Assembly (NCBI GenBank): GCA_020026275.1
Contig: JAHHQQ010000002.1
Coordinates: 62,001 to 126,000 of the forward strand
DNA from: Bacteroidales bacterium
GTDB lineage: Bacteria; Bacteroidota; Bacteroidia; Bacteroidales; UBA932
Direction: 5' to 3'
DNA: 64,000 bases
A model generated the notes under the pieces. The model was not told where the DNA came from, did no database searches, and saw only the letters and a list, made by a program, of their open reading frames with translations. Shown piece by piece: positions 8,567 through 17,127 of the stretch; positions within the stretch are counted from its first letter, which is position 1, and every line of letters begins with the position of its first letter. The translations under genes and the position numbers were made by a program.

Positions 8567-9499
8567 TCAAGCCTGGATTTCGTCTTCCACTGGAAGAACT
8601 TTACAGTTGCCTTGTCTGCTTTCATTCTGGATCTTGCGCAGACTGTTGAAGAACAGCACGATCAGCAGGATGGCTGTCAGTATGGTGACGATGTAGAGTC
8701 CTTTCGGCATCAATTCGTAGAAACTTTCCACCTCACCCAATTCGCTTTGTCCCAGGATCAGAGCAAAAGTGTTGTTGGTGAAATGCATCAGCATGGTGAG
8801 TTTCAGGGAACCGGTCTTGTAGTAGACATAGCCGAATACCACACCCATCAGAAAAGCCGGAATGGCCTGCCAAGGATTGAGGTGGATGAAGGCGAAGAAC
8901 AGGGCGGAGATGACAATGGCGGTTGCAGGATGCATGCCTCTTTGCTCTGAACCGATTCTGCTGTAATTGAGGAGTCCTCTGAGGACCATACCACGGCATA
9001 GCCATTCCTCAAAGAATGGAGCCATGATGCTTACGCAGATGAAGTTCAGAATAAAGTTGCCCTGGGTCATCTGGTTGAGCGCCTCTTCCAGCCAAGCTGG
9101 CATTTCCGGCATGGCGAGACCGATCGGGTCCATGGCCAAAGAACCTGCCAGGGTCACCAATATGCACATGAGTGCCAGCACCCAGCCCTTGAACGGGCTG
9201 AAATGACGGCTGTCAATTGCATAGCCGGGTTCTGACATGAACCGGTTGCTGATGCTTTTGTTATGTGCCCAGATCATAGGGGGTATGAACATGAGCGGAT
9301 AACTGATCAAAGTGGCGTATTCTGTTCCTGCTTCCTGTCCCAGCAGCTTGATCGCCAACATGGTGGCGACATTGCCCAGCAGTGCGCCGGCAATGAGCAG
9401 TCCGAGCAAGGCGAAAAGTCCGGTTACTCCCGGTGTGTACCAGGAGTAGGCGGACAACAGATCGTAATTGCTGTTCTCGCTTTTTCTGAGAAAACCCAT
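8567..9499 (-). CDS. CPBP (CAAX/Rce1-type) intramembrane metalloprotease
   Basis: The 310-residue multi-pass membrane protein carries the three CPBP motifs: FFEEWLCRG (the EExxxR motif with the catalytic Glu pair), AFIHLNPWQ (FxxxH) and MLMHFTNNTF (HxxxN). The family includes eukaryotic prenyl-CAAX protease Rce1 and bacterial proteins linked to peptide maturation, immunity or signalling; no specific substrate can be named here. It is the last gene of the men operon, starting 2 nt after the nucleotidyltransferase stop. The N-terminal 25 residues are cytoplasmic-looking and polar. The link to menaquinone genes is probably only co-transcription. Confidence 0.85.
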   Translation of the reverse strand: MGFLRKSENSNYDLLSAYSWYTPGVTGLFALLGLLIAGALLGNVATMLAIKLLGQEAGTEYATLISYPLMFIPPMIWAHNKSISNRFMSEPGYAIDSRHFSPFKGWVLALMCILVTLAGSLAMDPIGLAMPEMPAWLEEALNQMTQGNFILNFICVSIMAPFFEEWLCRGMVLRGLLNYSRIGSEQRGMHPATAIVISALFFAFIHLNPWQAIPAFLMGVVFGYVYYKTGSLKLTMLMHFTNNTFALILGQSELGEVESFYELMPKGLYIVTILTAILLIVLFFNSLRKIQNESRQGNCKVLPVEDEIQA

Positions 9500-9501
9500 G
9501 A

Positions 9502-10434
9502 TTAGTGGAGAGGTGTAGGGTAGATTCCTTGCTCTACCAGTTCTTTGAATTTGGCAACGACAGCAGGGCGGTCTTCCTTGTAGGTTACTCCGAACCAGTG
9601 GGATGGAGTGGAAAGAACTTCACATTTTCCTTCCTGGTGGTTGATGATTTCGTCCACAGCGAATGGAATGTAATATTCTTTCTTCAATTCACCGATGTTG
9701 GTGTCCAGGAATGACTTGAAGATATGGTCGCTCTTTTCGAAGTAATCAGGAGTGAAACCCCACATATTCATGGAGCAGAGAGCTTTGCCGGCCAGTTCCA
9801 GATGGTTCTCGCCGGTAACAGAATTGTCACCATATACTTTCCCATCTTTTTCCAAAGAAATGTTGAGATGTTCAGCAATGCCTGTCAGCTGTTTGTTTTC
9901 ATCATAATAGCAGATACCTCTAGAAACTCCGCCGGATTCAGAAAGGGTGTTGTCCAATTCAAATCCGACAATGCAGTAGTTGCCTGTCTGGTTTTCATGA
10001 GCCGTCAGCCAGTCGGCCAGGAGAGTGAAGGATTCTTTTCCATAGTAATCATCTCCGTTGATGACTGCAAATGGTTCATGTATCGCATCTTTTGCCATCA
10101 GGACAGCATGGGCAGTACCCCAAGGTTTCTGTCTTTCTGGATTGAGTGTATAACCTGCTGGAATTTTGTCCAGTTCCTGTGTGACGAATACGAATTCGAG
10201 AGGAGTGCCATCAATACATTTCACATTCTTGTATTTTTCTTTGACAGCAGTTTCCATCTGCTCCTTGAAATATTCTCTTACCACATAGACCACCTTGCCA
10301 AACCCTGCATTTACAGCATCGTAGATGGAATAATCAATGATTGTTTCGCCACTAGGACCGACACCGTCCATTTGTTTCAATGAACCATAACGGCTTCCCA
10401 TACCGGCAGCTAATACGAGTAATGTTGGTTTCAT
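9502..10434 (-). CDS. Sugar-phosphate nucleotidyltransferase
   Basis: The 310-residue protein opens with LVLAAGMGSRYGSLKQMDGVG, a form of the NTP-transferase nucleotide-binding loop, and has INGDDYYG as the metal-binding acidic motif. It belongs to the pyrophosphorylase superfamily (fold of GlmU, RmlA and GalU), but the loop GMGSRYGSLKQ marks a subgroup common in Bacteroidota whose substrate I cannot name. The WGTAHAVLMAKDAI segment is shared with other sugar-1-phosphate nucleotidyltransferases. It lies 22 nt after menE and 2 nt before the CPBP gene on the same strand, so it is probably co-transcribed with the men genes, although no functional link to menaquinone is apparent. Confidence 0.8.
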   Translation of the reverse strand: MKPTLLVLAAGMGSRYGSLKQMDGVGPSGETIIDYSIYDAVNAGFGKVVYVVREYFKEQMETAVKEKYKNVKCIDGTPLEFVFVTQELDKIPAGYTLNPERQKPWGTAHAVLMAKDAIHEPFAVINGDDYYGKESFTLLADWLTAHENQTGNYCIVGFELDNTLSESGGVSRGICYYDENKQLTGIAEHLNISLEKDGKVYGDNSVTGENHLELAGKALCSMNMWGFTPDYFEKSDHIFKSFLDTNIGELKKEYYIPFAVDEIINHQEGKCEVLSTPSHWFGVTYKEDRPAVVAKFKELVEQGIYPTPLH

Positions 10435-10456
10435 GCTTATAGATTTATAAGATTCG

Positions 10457-11617
10457 TTATTTTTCTTTTACAAACATACGCTTTTTATCTTGTTCTGCCA
10501 ATTCTTGACAGGCTCTTCTTTGTCTTTTGCAATTCTCTGTCAATGGAATGTGTTTGGTTAGGAGCAAAGCTTTGGGACGTTCATATTTTTCGAAGCTCTG
10601 ATTGATCTGTTTCCATATTTCTTCCAGCTCTTTTTCCGGAATTGATTGAGTAGGAGGCTCTTCAATCAGCAGGACGACTTTCTGTCCGAATTTGGCGTCC
10701 CTGACAAAAGTGATGGCATAAGGATAAGTAAGATGCCCAGCTAGTTTTTCCTCCAGTTTCTCAATTTGGAGCTTGATGCCGCCGCTGACGATGACATTGT
10801 CGGCGCGCCCTTCCACTCGGAAACTGCCGTCGGCCCTGAAGGTGACCAGATCATTGGTCAGAAGGGGAGAGGCGGTCAGCTGCGGAGCGCTGATGACCAG
10901 TCTGCCGTCTGAGTCCCCTGAAAGGGAAATGCCTTCGAGGGGGGTGTAGTACTGGCTCCGGTGAGGCCCGTTCAGCTTTCTCAGCGCAATGTGCGAGAGG
11001 GTTTCTGTCATGCCGTAGGTGGAATAGATGGCCGTAGGCAGGTCTTGGATCTGTTGTACCAGATCTTCTTCCACGGCGCTTCCTCCAATGAGGAGAATGC
11101 GGACCCGGCCCAGTTGTTCCGCATCCTGCTGCAGGGTGTCGTACAATTGGAGAGGGACCATAGCGGCCAGGTCAATGTCCTGTTGCAGCCAATGGAGCGG
11201 ACGACCGCTCAAAGTGGGGCAGAGAACCAGTTCCAGATTGGCTGTCAAGGCTCTGACCACCATCATCTTGGCTCCGATGTATTTCAGATTCATGCACAGC
11301 AGGGCCGTCTGTCCTTCGTGGAGATGGAAGAAACGGCAGGTGGCGACGGCACTGCAGATCATCCGCCGCTTTTCGACCAGCATTTGTTTCGGTGTTCCGG
11401 TGGAGCCGGAAGTCTGGACCTTCATGCAGGGAGAAGCGGAAAACCAGTCGCGCAGAAAGGCATCCAGTTCGCTCCATTGGTCCGGCCGCTGGCTGTCCTC
11501 CGCCAGACAGCTTTCCAGCTGTCCGTCGAGAATTTCCTCCGGGGTGAAGATTCTTCCCCGGTACCGGAATGTCTGGCGGCAGATTTCTGTACAGTAATCT
11601 GAATCGTTGCTCATCAT
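10457..11617 (-). CDS. menE: o-Succinylbenzoate-CoA ligase MenE
   Basis: MenE activates o-succinylbenzoate to its CoA thioester with ATP. The product is about 386 residues from the ATG at 11617, which overlaps the menC stop in an ATGA arrangement; a longer frame reaching 11824 lies inside menC and is not used. ANL-superfamily motifs are visible: TSGSTGTPKQ (P-loop A3), YGMTET (A5) and, late, GRADNVIVSGG (A7/A8). At 386 residues it is short for an ANL ligase (usually 450-500), as is common for MenE of this phylum. Immediate coupling to menC supports the assignment. Confidence 0.92.
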   Translation of the reverse strand: MMSNDSDYCTEICRQTFRYRGRIFTPEEILDGQLESCLAEDSQRPDQWSELDAFLRDWFSASPCMKVQTSGSTGTPKQMLVEKRRMICSAVATCRFFHLHEGQTALLCMNLKYIGAKMMVVRALTANLELVLCPTLSGRPLHWLQQDIDLAAMVPLQLYDTLQQDAEQLGRVRILLIGGSAVEEDLVQQIQDLPTAIYSTYGMTETLSHIALRKLNGPHRSQYYTPLEGISLSGDSDGRLVISAPQLTASPLLTNDLVTFRADGSFRVEGRADNVIVSGGIKLQIEKLEEKLAGHLTYPYAITFVRDAKFGQKVVLLIEEPPTQSIPEKELEEIWKQINQSFEKYERPKALLLTKHIPLTENCKRQRRACQELAEQDKKRMFVKEK

Positions 11618-12627
11618 CTTGTAACTTTTTTCCAGAGCTGGTCGTGACGGATTTCCAGGCTTCTGTCGATGTTGTCCGTAAAGAGGAGTCCTGTTCCCAG
11701 TCCTTGCGGAAGACGGGTACCGAGGCTGCCGCACCATTGGGCGATCGCATCCAGACCGACGTTGGATTCGAGAGCGGAGGTGATCCACCATCCGATGCCT
11801 CTTTCTCCGGCGAGCCGGATCCATTCTTCACAACCGGCAATGCCTCCGTGCAGGGACGGCTTGAGAATGATGTATTGAGGTTTCACCTGGTCCAGCAACT
11901 GTTCCTTCTGCTCCGGATAGAGGCAGGGAATCAGTTCTTCGTCCAAGGCGATGGGAAGCGGAGTCTGTGCGCAGAGTTCCGCCAGGGCCGCCCATTGTCC
12001 AGCCATGATGGGCTGTTCGATGGAATGCAGGTCCAGTTCTGCCAGCCTGCGGAGTTTCTCGGGAGCATCTTGCGGAGTGAAACCTCCGTTCGCATCCACT
12101 CTGAGCGTAATTTCCTCGGCGCAGAAATGTTGGCGGATGAATCGGAGCAGGTCCATCTCTTCTTCGAAATCGATGGCACCGATCTTCAGCTTGATGCAAT
12201 GGAAACCCAGTTCCAGCTTGCTCTTGATCTGCTCCAGCATGGTGGCATGGTCGCCCATCCAGATGAGTCCGTTGATCGGGATTCCCTTTTCCCCTCTGGA
12301 AAAGGCATTATCCCAGAGCCGTCCGTCCTGGGCGGAGAGGGAACGGAAAGCAGTCTCCAGTCCGAAGCGGAGGGAGGGATATTTCCTCCAGTCCATCACC
12401 TGTTCCAGCTGCTCCCGTCTGGTGCAGGCTGCTACCTTGGCCAGCATTTCTTCGTAGTCGGGAACGTCGTCCACACTGAGTCGGGGAAGGGGGGCACATT
12501 CTCCCAGTCCGATCCGGTTATCTTCCTCTATCTGGACATACCATATTTTCCGGAGGGTATAGACGCCTCTGGAAGTGCCGGCCGGCTTCTTGAAATGAAG
12601 GGTCTTGGGAAGAATCGTTATCTTCAT
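11614..12627 (-). CDS. menC: o-Succinylbenzoate synthase MenC
   Basis: This enolase-superfamily enzyme dehydrates SHCHC to o-succinylbenzoate. The 337-residue sequence shows the barrel landmarks in order: IKLKIG (the KxK catalytic lysines, with K in LKIG), LRVDANGGF (first metal Asp), SIEQPI (Glu), ALDEELI (Asp-Glu) and IILKPSLHGG (second-face Lys). The N-terminal capping domain is present (LGECAPLP). It starts 14 nt after menB and its stop overlaps the menE start. All expected catalytic residues seem to be in place. Confidence 0.93.
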   Translation of the reverse strand: MKITILPKTLHFKKPAGTSRGVYTLRKIWYVQIEEDNRIGLGECAPLPRLSVDDVPDYEEMLAKVAACTRREQLEQVMDWRKYPSLRFGLETAFRSLSAQDGRLWDNAFSRGEKGIPINGLIWMGDHATMLEQIKSKLELGFHCIKLKIGAIDFEEEMDLLRFIRQHFCAEEITLRVDANGGFTPQDAPEKLRRLAELDLHSIEQPIMAGQWAALAELCAQTPLPIALDEELIPCLYPEQKEQLLDQVKPQYIILKPSLHGGIAGCEEWIRLAGERGIGWWITSALESNVGLDAIAQWCGSLGTRLPQGLGTGLLFTDNIDRSLEIRHDQLWKKVTR

Positions 12628-12641
12628 CTTGTCGGATGTCC

Positions 12642-13466
12642 TTATGGCATTTTAGGATATTTCTTGAAATCCGGTTTCCGCTTCTGGAGGAAAGCTTCTT
12701 TTCCTTCCTGCGCTTCATCGGTCATGTAATAGAGCATGGTCGCATCGCCTGCCAACTCCTGGATTCCAGCCTGACCGTCCAGTTCGGCATTGAGTCCGGC
12801 CTTGATCATCCTGAGTGCGAGCGGACTGAGCTGCATCATTTCTTCTGCCCATTGGACATATTCATCTTCCAATTGTTCGAGAGGTACCACTTTATTGACC
12901 AAGCCCATTTCCAAAGCTTCTTGGGCATTGTATTTCCGGCAGAGGAACCAGATTTCTCTGGCTTTTTTCTGTCCTACTACTCTGGCCAAATAGGAAGCAC
13001 CGAATCCTCCGTCAAAACTGCCGACTCTTGGACCGGTTTGGCCGAAGATGGCGTTTTCTGATGCGATGGTGAGATCACAGACGACGGTCAGGACATTGCC
13101 GCCACCGATTGCGAAGCCGTTGACAGCTGCAATCACGGGTTTCGGAATGCTCCGGATCTGTTTCTGGACATCTAGGACACTCAATCTCGGAATTCCGTCT
13201 TTTCCGATGTAGCCGCCACGTCCTTTCACGTTCTGGTCTCCGCCAGAGCAGAAGGCAATCTTGCCGGCACCGGTGAGGACAATGACGTCCACTTCCTGCA
13301 TTTGTCTGCACAGGTTCAGCGCATCGCTCATCTCCGCAGTTGTCGTCGGGGTGAAAGCATTGCGGTAACGTTCTCTGTTGATGGTAATTCGGGCTATGCC
13401 ATTGTAGTATTCAAAGATGATGTCTTCATATTCTTTGATGGCTTTCCATTCTCGTTGGGTGCTCAT
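12642..13466 (-). CDS. menB: 1,4-Dihydroxy-2-naphthoyl-CoA synthase MenB
   Basis: MenB cyclises o-succinylbenzoyl-CoA to DHNA-CoA. The 274-residue crotonase-fold protein has [11 protein letters not shown] (oxyanion hole), FAIGGGNVL, and the MenB-specific [14 protein letters not shown] with the Asp that replaces a catalytic Glu in other crotonases. The C-terminal [13 protein letters not shown] tail, which reaches into the neighbouring subunit, is typical of MenB. The start overlaps the menD stop in ATGA form (13463-13466), so the two are translationally coupled. Confidence 0.96.
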   Translation of the reverse strand: MSTQREWKAIKEYEDIIFEYYNGIARITINRERYRNAFTPTTTAEMSDALNLCRQMQEVDVIVLTGAGKIAFCSGGDQNVKGRGGYIGKDGIPRLSVLDVQKQIRSIPKPVIAAVNGFAIGGGNVLTVVCDLTIASENAIFGQTGPRVGSFDGGFGASYLARVVGQKKAREIWFLCRKYNAQEALEMGLVNKVVPLEQLEDEYVQWAEEMMQLSPLALRMIKAGLNAELDGQAGIQELAGDATMLYYMTDEAQEGKEAFLQKRKPDFKKYPKMP

Positions 13467-15115
13467 ATTATTATGTTTTTCAATTTGTTGTGATATTCTT
13501 TCAATTTTGTGCTGTCTAGATTGCTGTCAGTATGTACTTCCAGCAAGATTGGTTTTTCTTCTGCCCCGGTGCGGATAAATTCTTTGATGCTTTGGTCTAA
13601 TTCTGCTTCATTGCAGGCATGAAGATAGTGGAAACCTCTTTCTTCTGCCCATGCTCGGGCAGATGTCTGGTGTTTGCCAAGAATATAGTCACTGGATTCT
13701 TTCTCGCTATTCAGACCGGGCAGATTCTTGAAGATTTCTCCACCTTCATTGTTGATCAGCAAGATGTGCAGTTTTTTTGACAGGTGCCGATTCCAGAGAG
13801 CATTGGCATCGTAGAAGAAACTCAGGTCACCGATGATGACGAAATTGGGGTGGTGGGAGTCTGCCGCATAGCCTACTGCTGTGGACAGAGACCCTTCAAT
13901 CCCGCTGGTTCCACGGTTGCAATGGACTTCGATCCGGTCTCCTATTGGGAAGAGTTGTGCATAGCGTATGACGGAACTGTTTCCCAAATGTAGAATGCTG
14001 TCTGTTGGTAGCCGGTCGAGCAGTTTGCCGATGGCGCCCATTTCTGAATAGCCACGTTCCGGACAAATGATCTGGTCGGATAGTTGGTGCCACTGCCTGG
14101 CGTAGTCTGTGTTTTCCTGGCGGTCCGGCAATGCTTCCATACATTCCATGAAAAGTTCAGGAGAAATCTGGATGTGATGGGTCAGACAGCAGAACAAGTC
14201 GGTGAAATGATCATCTTCCTCTATATTCCAATGGACCTGAGGTGTTTTTTCTCGGAGAAAGTTCTTGAGGCGTTTGGAAACGATATGGCCTCCCAGGGTA
14301 ATGAGCAAATCTGGACGTAGTTGTTCCAACATATTTTCATTTTCCGTAAGGGAGAGAAGGATTGAATCGAAATTGCTGATCCCGTCCGGACAGGGATGAT
14401 TGCCGATGTGTTCGTGAAGGCAGACGATGGAATCGGGCAGGAAATATGTCTTTCCTGGAGTCCTCTGCCCCACAACCAGTAAAATCTTTCTGTATTTCAG
14501 GAACTTATCGAGTTGCTCCATGATGGCTTGCCGTTGTACTGGAAATTTTTTGGTACGGATGATTCTGGCTTCCGGCAGGCTGGGGGTGGAAAATTGGAAA
14601 AGCGGTTCTGATAGCGGCAGGTTGATATGGACTGGATGTCTTTTTTCCAATTGAGCCAAGGCTTCGTTAATTTGTCGGTTGCCATACCAGTGATCTTCTT
14701 CTGTTCGGAATTCTGGAATATTGACCGAGTGGACTCCTGACTGGCTGAATACACCAGGTTGTACAAGGGTTTGTCCGTCCATCTGGTCAATCCAGGCTTC
14801 TGGTCTATCTGCAGAAAGAATCAAAAGTGGAATTCTCTGGTAACGGGCTTCCGCCAAGGCTGGATGGAGGTTCAGCAGAGCAGTACCGGAAGTGCAGCAG
14901 ACGGCAGTGGGATTTCCACTTTCCAGAGAACGTCCTAATGCGAAGAATCCGGCGCTCCGTTCATCTGTCACTGCATAGCATTTCATTTCCTTCAGGGCAC
15001 TGAAGGTCTGGACCAGGGGAATGTTCCTGCTCCCAGGGCAGAGTACAATCTCTTTGATTCCGTGTGCCAGCATCAAACTGGCCAGCTCCAGTACATTTGT
15101 TTTGTCAGTCAGCAT
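13463..15115 (-). CDS. menD: SEPHCHC synthase MenD
   Basis: This thiamine-diphosphate enzyme adds 2-oxoglutarate to isochorismate. The 550-residue protein has the N-terminal PYR-domain signature [19 protein letters not shown] (with the glutamate that activates ThDP) and [16 protein letters not shown]; the later [24 protein letters not shown] and [10 protein letters not shown] form the PP domain with its Mg-ThDP motif. The gene sits 12 nt after menF and overlaps menB. No menH-like alpha/beta hydrolase follows, although MenH acts on the MenD product. Confidence 0.95.
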   Translation of the reverse strand: MLTDKTNVLELASLMLAHGIKEIVLCPGSRNIPLVQTFSALKEMKCYAVTDERSAGFFALGRSLESGNPTAVCCTSGTALLNLHPALAEARYQRIPLLILSADRPEAWIDQMDGQTLVQPGVFSQSGVHSVNIPEFRTEEDHWYGNRQINEALAQLEKRHPVHINLPLSEPLFQFSTPSLPEARIIRTKKFPVQRQAIMEQLDKFLKYRKILLVVGQRTPGKTYFLPDSIVCLHEHIGNHPCPDGISNFDSILLSLTENENMLEQLRPDLLITLGGHIVSKRLKNFLREKTPQVHWNIEEDDHFTDLFCCLTHHIQISPELFMECMEALPDRQENTDYARQWHQLSDQIICPERGYSEMGAIGKLLDRLPTDSILHLGNSSVIRYAQLFPIGDRIEVHCNRGTSGIEGSLSTAVGYAADSHHPNFVIIGDLSFFYDANALWNRHLSKKLHILLINNEGGEIFKNLPGLNSEKESSDYILGKHQTSARAWAEERGFHYLHACNEAELDQSIKEFIRTGAEEKPILLEVHTDSNLDSTKLKEYHNKLKNIII

Positions 15116-15127
15116 CTTCCATCGTAA

Positions 15128-16189
15128 TTATAGTAGGGTGAGGATAGTCCCCATCTTGTTGGTGGTTTCCGTCCATTCTTGTTCCATTTCAGATTCGGCT
15201 ACCAGTCCGCCGCCTGCATATAGTTTTAGTTCTTTATCTGTGATTTCCATACATCGGAGATTGACATAGATGTCAATGTCTCCGTTGGAATCCAACATTC
15301 CTGTAAAGCCGGAATACCATTTCCGATCATATCCTTCGTTCCGGTTGATGAAGGATATGGCTTTCTGTTTCGGCAAACCGCAGACCGCTGGTGTCGGGTG
15401 GAGTTTCCTGAGAAGACCGGACAAACTGGCACCTTGCTTCAATTGGAAACGGAAGGTTGTCTTGAGATGGCAGAGTCTGCCTGCCTGTATGGTGCCAGGG
15501 CCTGTCTCTTGTATCTGCCGGGCCTGTTCTTCCAAAATGGTTCGGATATAGGAGGCGACATGCGCCTGTTCTGTCCGGTTCTTCTGGTTCCAATGGGGAA
15601 GGACTCCGTTTTCTGACGTGAGGGTTCCTGCCAGTGCGACAGTCTGCCATTCTTCCCCCCTTCGGGAAATGAGAATTTCCGGTGTGCAACCCAGCCAGAT
15701 TCCGGTCAATGGAGACGAATAGAGGTAGATGAAGGAGTTGGAATATTGGTTGCAGGCCTTCAAAAATGTCTGTAAGGGAGAAAAAGACTCCTTGCACGCT
15801 ATTTTTGTCATTCTGGACAGGACGATTTTTGGAAATTCCCCTTTGTCAATGGCGGATTTGAAAAGATGGAATTTTTTTTCGTATTCCAATTTTTCTGTTT
15901 CCTGTTCAGGCGGTAGAGTTGTTGGAGAGTTGTCACTTGTCTGCACGATGGAAGGTAAAGGAAAGAACTCTTTCTCGCCTTGTATCAGGAGAAGGGGAGA
16001 TGTGCCCGAGCAGTTGAAGGGAGCAGCAACAAAACCAGTCTTGCCTTCCAACGCTTCAATGGATGGCACTTCTTCATATTTTCCGTTGATGAGAGCACAT
16101 ATCTGGTTTGCCCCCGGCAATCTGAACAAGGCCAGGGGATCATGTTTTCTACATTTCTGGTCAATGAGGTTGCAGTTATTGTCCTCCAT
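15128..16189 (-). CDS. menF: Isochorismate synthase MenF
   Basis: MenF isomerises chorismate to isochorismate, the first committed step to menaquinone. The 353-residue product has the chorismate-binding fold: SRMTKI (general base Lys region), AGTLTSENG, and the C-terminal LHPTPAVCGLPK, YSGFTGM and YVNLRCMEI, and LYAGGGLVAESE with metal-binding Glu residues. The variable N-terminus is short (about 100 residues). Its start overlaps the upstream thioesterase by 14 nt. Context with menD, menB, menC and menE favours MenF over a siderophore-type EntC. Confidence 0.92.
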   Translation of the reverse strand: MEDNNCNLIDQKCRKHDPLALFRLPGANQICALINGKYEEVPSIEALEGKTGFVAAPFNCSGTSPLLLIQGEKEFFPLPSIVQTSDNSPTTLPPEQETEKLEYEKKFHLFKSAIDKGEFPKIVLSRMTKIACKESFSPLQTFLKACNQYSNSFIYLYSSPLTGIWLGCTPEILISRRGEEWQTVALAGTLTSENGVLPHWNQKNRTEQAHVASYIRTILEEQARQIQETGPGTIQAGRLCHLKTTFRFQLKQGASLSGLLRKLHPTPAVCGLPKQKAISFINRNEGYDRKWYSGFTGMLDSNGDIDIYVNLRCMEITDKELKLYAGGGLVAESEMEQEWTETTNKMGTILTLL

Positions 16190-16625
16190 TCTTTTTTACG
16201 ATAAAGTTCACTACTCTGATGGATGAGACGCTTTTCTCGTCTTTGTTGATGACTTCAATGTTCCAAATATGCGTCTTTTTGCCTTGATGGAAGAGGGTTG
16301 CTATGGCCTTCACTTTTTCTCCCATCCGTACAGGTCGGATGTGCATGGCGTTCACTTGCTGTCCTACAGCCATTTCATCTTCTGCACACAGGCGCTGGGA
16401 ACCCAGGCCTGCCAACGTCTCTCCTAGTGCGATGGTCGCTCCTCCATGGAGGTATCCGTGTGGCTGGATAGTTCTTTCATCTACCGGCATTTCTGCTTCT
16501 ATTCTCAAGTCGGAGGCATAGGTGTATGTTATACCAATATTTCCGATCAATGTCTTTTTGCAGAACTCATTGTACTGTTCTAATTTTTCTGGGCTGGCGA
16601 TGTTTGTTTCATTGCAGTTTGTCAT
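16176..16625 (-). CDS. menI: Hotdog-fold thioesterase, probable DHNA-CoA hydrolase
   Basis: The 149-residue product (start at ATG 16625; an in-frame extension to 16706 would run through the promoter) is a PaaI/YbdB-type hotdog thioesterase with the motif HGGATIALGETLAGLGS, where the Glu is the expected catalytic residue. As first gene of the men operon, overlapping menF by 14 nt, it is the best candidate to hydrolyse DHNA-CoA to DHNA, the MenI step. The biochemical substrate cannot be proved from sequence, because these enzymes also act on other acyl-CoAs. Confidence 0.8.
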   Translation of the reverse strand: MTNCNETNIASPEKLEQYNEFCKKTLIGNIGITYTYASDLRIEAEMPVDERTIQPHGYLHGGATIALGETLAGLGSQRLCAEDEMAVGQQVNAMHIRPVRMGEKVKAIATLFHQGKKTHIWNIEVINKDEKSVSSIRVVNFIVKKNGGQ

Positions 16626-16694
16626 GTGTAAGAATGTTTTTGATTGGGGAATGGCATTCCCGTATTTTGTTCCTGAATAAAAGGTATGGTTTGA

Positions 16695-16702
16695 CAAATA
16701 TA
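16695..16702 (-). promoter_or_regulatory. Predicted -7 element of the men operon
   Basis: The minus strand reads TATATTTG, a full match to TAnnTTTG, about 70 nt before the thioesterase start. I see no good TTTG at -33, so strength is uncertain. Confidence 0.4.
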
Positions 16703-16732
16703 ACAAATTGTAGCAAGCTGTGGAAGAGATAA

Positions 16733-16764
16733 TTTGCTCTTTTGATGAGGTAGAACTATATTTG
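16733..16764 (+). promoter_or_regulatory. Predicted promoter of the ftsB-like gene
   Basis: TTTG (16733-16736), 20 nt, TATATTTG (16757-16764): full matches at both boxes. Transcription would start near 16771, which rules out a translation start at 16720 and favours the ATG at 16786. Confidence 0.65.
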
Positions 16765-16785
16765 CATCAATTGATTGAGTCTTCT

Positions 16786-17106
16786 ATGGGATGGTTTGAC
16801 AAATATTTCAGGAAATATGACAAAGATCAGAGGACTTCTATCATCCTCTATTTTTCGGTCACACTCATTTTCGTCCTTTATGTAGTGTTCAACCGGGAGA
16901 TTGGTCTGATCAATTGGGCCAAGAATGGTCTGGAGCTCCGTCAGCAAAAAAAGGAGATTGTCCGTTATGATAAGGAGATAGGAGTGATGGAGAAGAAAAT
17001 CAATATGCTGTCTACAGATAAAGATACTCTCGAGCAATTTGCCCGAGAGAACTTCTTGTTTGCCAGTCCTGGAGAGGACGTCTATCTGATTTCAGAGGAG
17101 GACTAG
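16786..17106 (+). CDS. FtsB/DivIC-like septum formation initiator
   Basis: The 106-residue bitopic protein has a short cytoplasmic N-terminus (MGWFDKYFRKYDK), one membrane helix (TSIILYFSVTLIFVLYVVF, about residues 20-38) and a periplasmic coiled coil (GLELRQQKKEIVRYDKEIG) ending in ENFLFASPGEDVYLI, the usual pattern of FtsB/DivIC family proteins that join the FtsQLB divisome complex. I chose the ATG at 16786 because the predicted promoter overlaps any upstream start. It faces away from the men operon and converges on purB, leaving 21 nt between stop codons. Confidence 0.85.
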   Translation: MGWFDKYFRKYDKDQRTSIILYFSVTLIFVLYVVFNREIGLINWAKNGLELRQQKKEIVRYDKEIGVMEKKINMLSTDKDTLEQFARENFLFASPGEDVYLISEED

Positions 17107-17127
17107 CCTCCCCCTGAAAGAGTTTTT

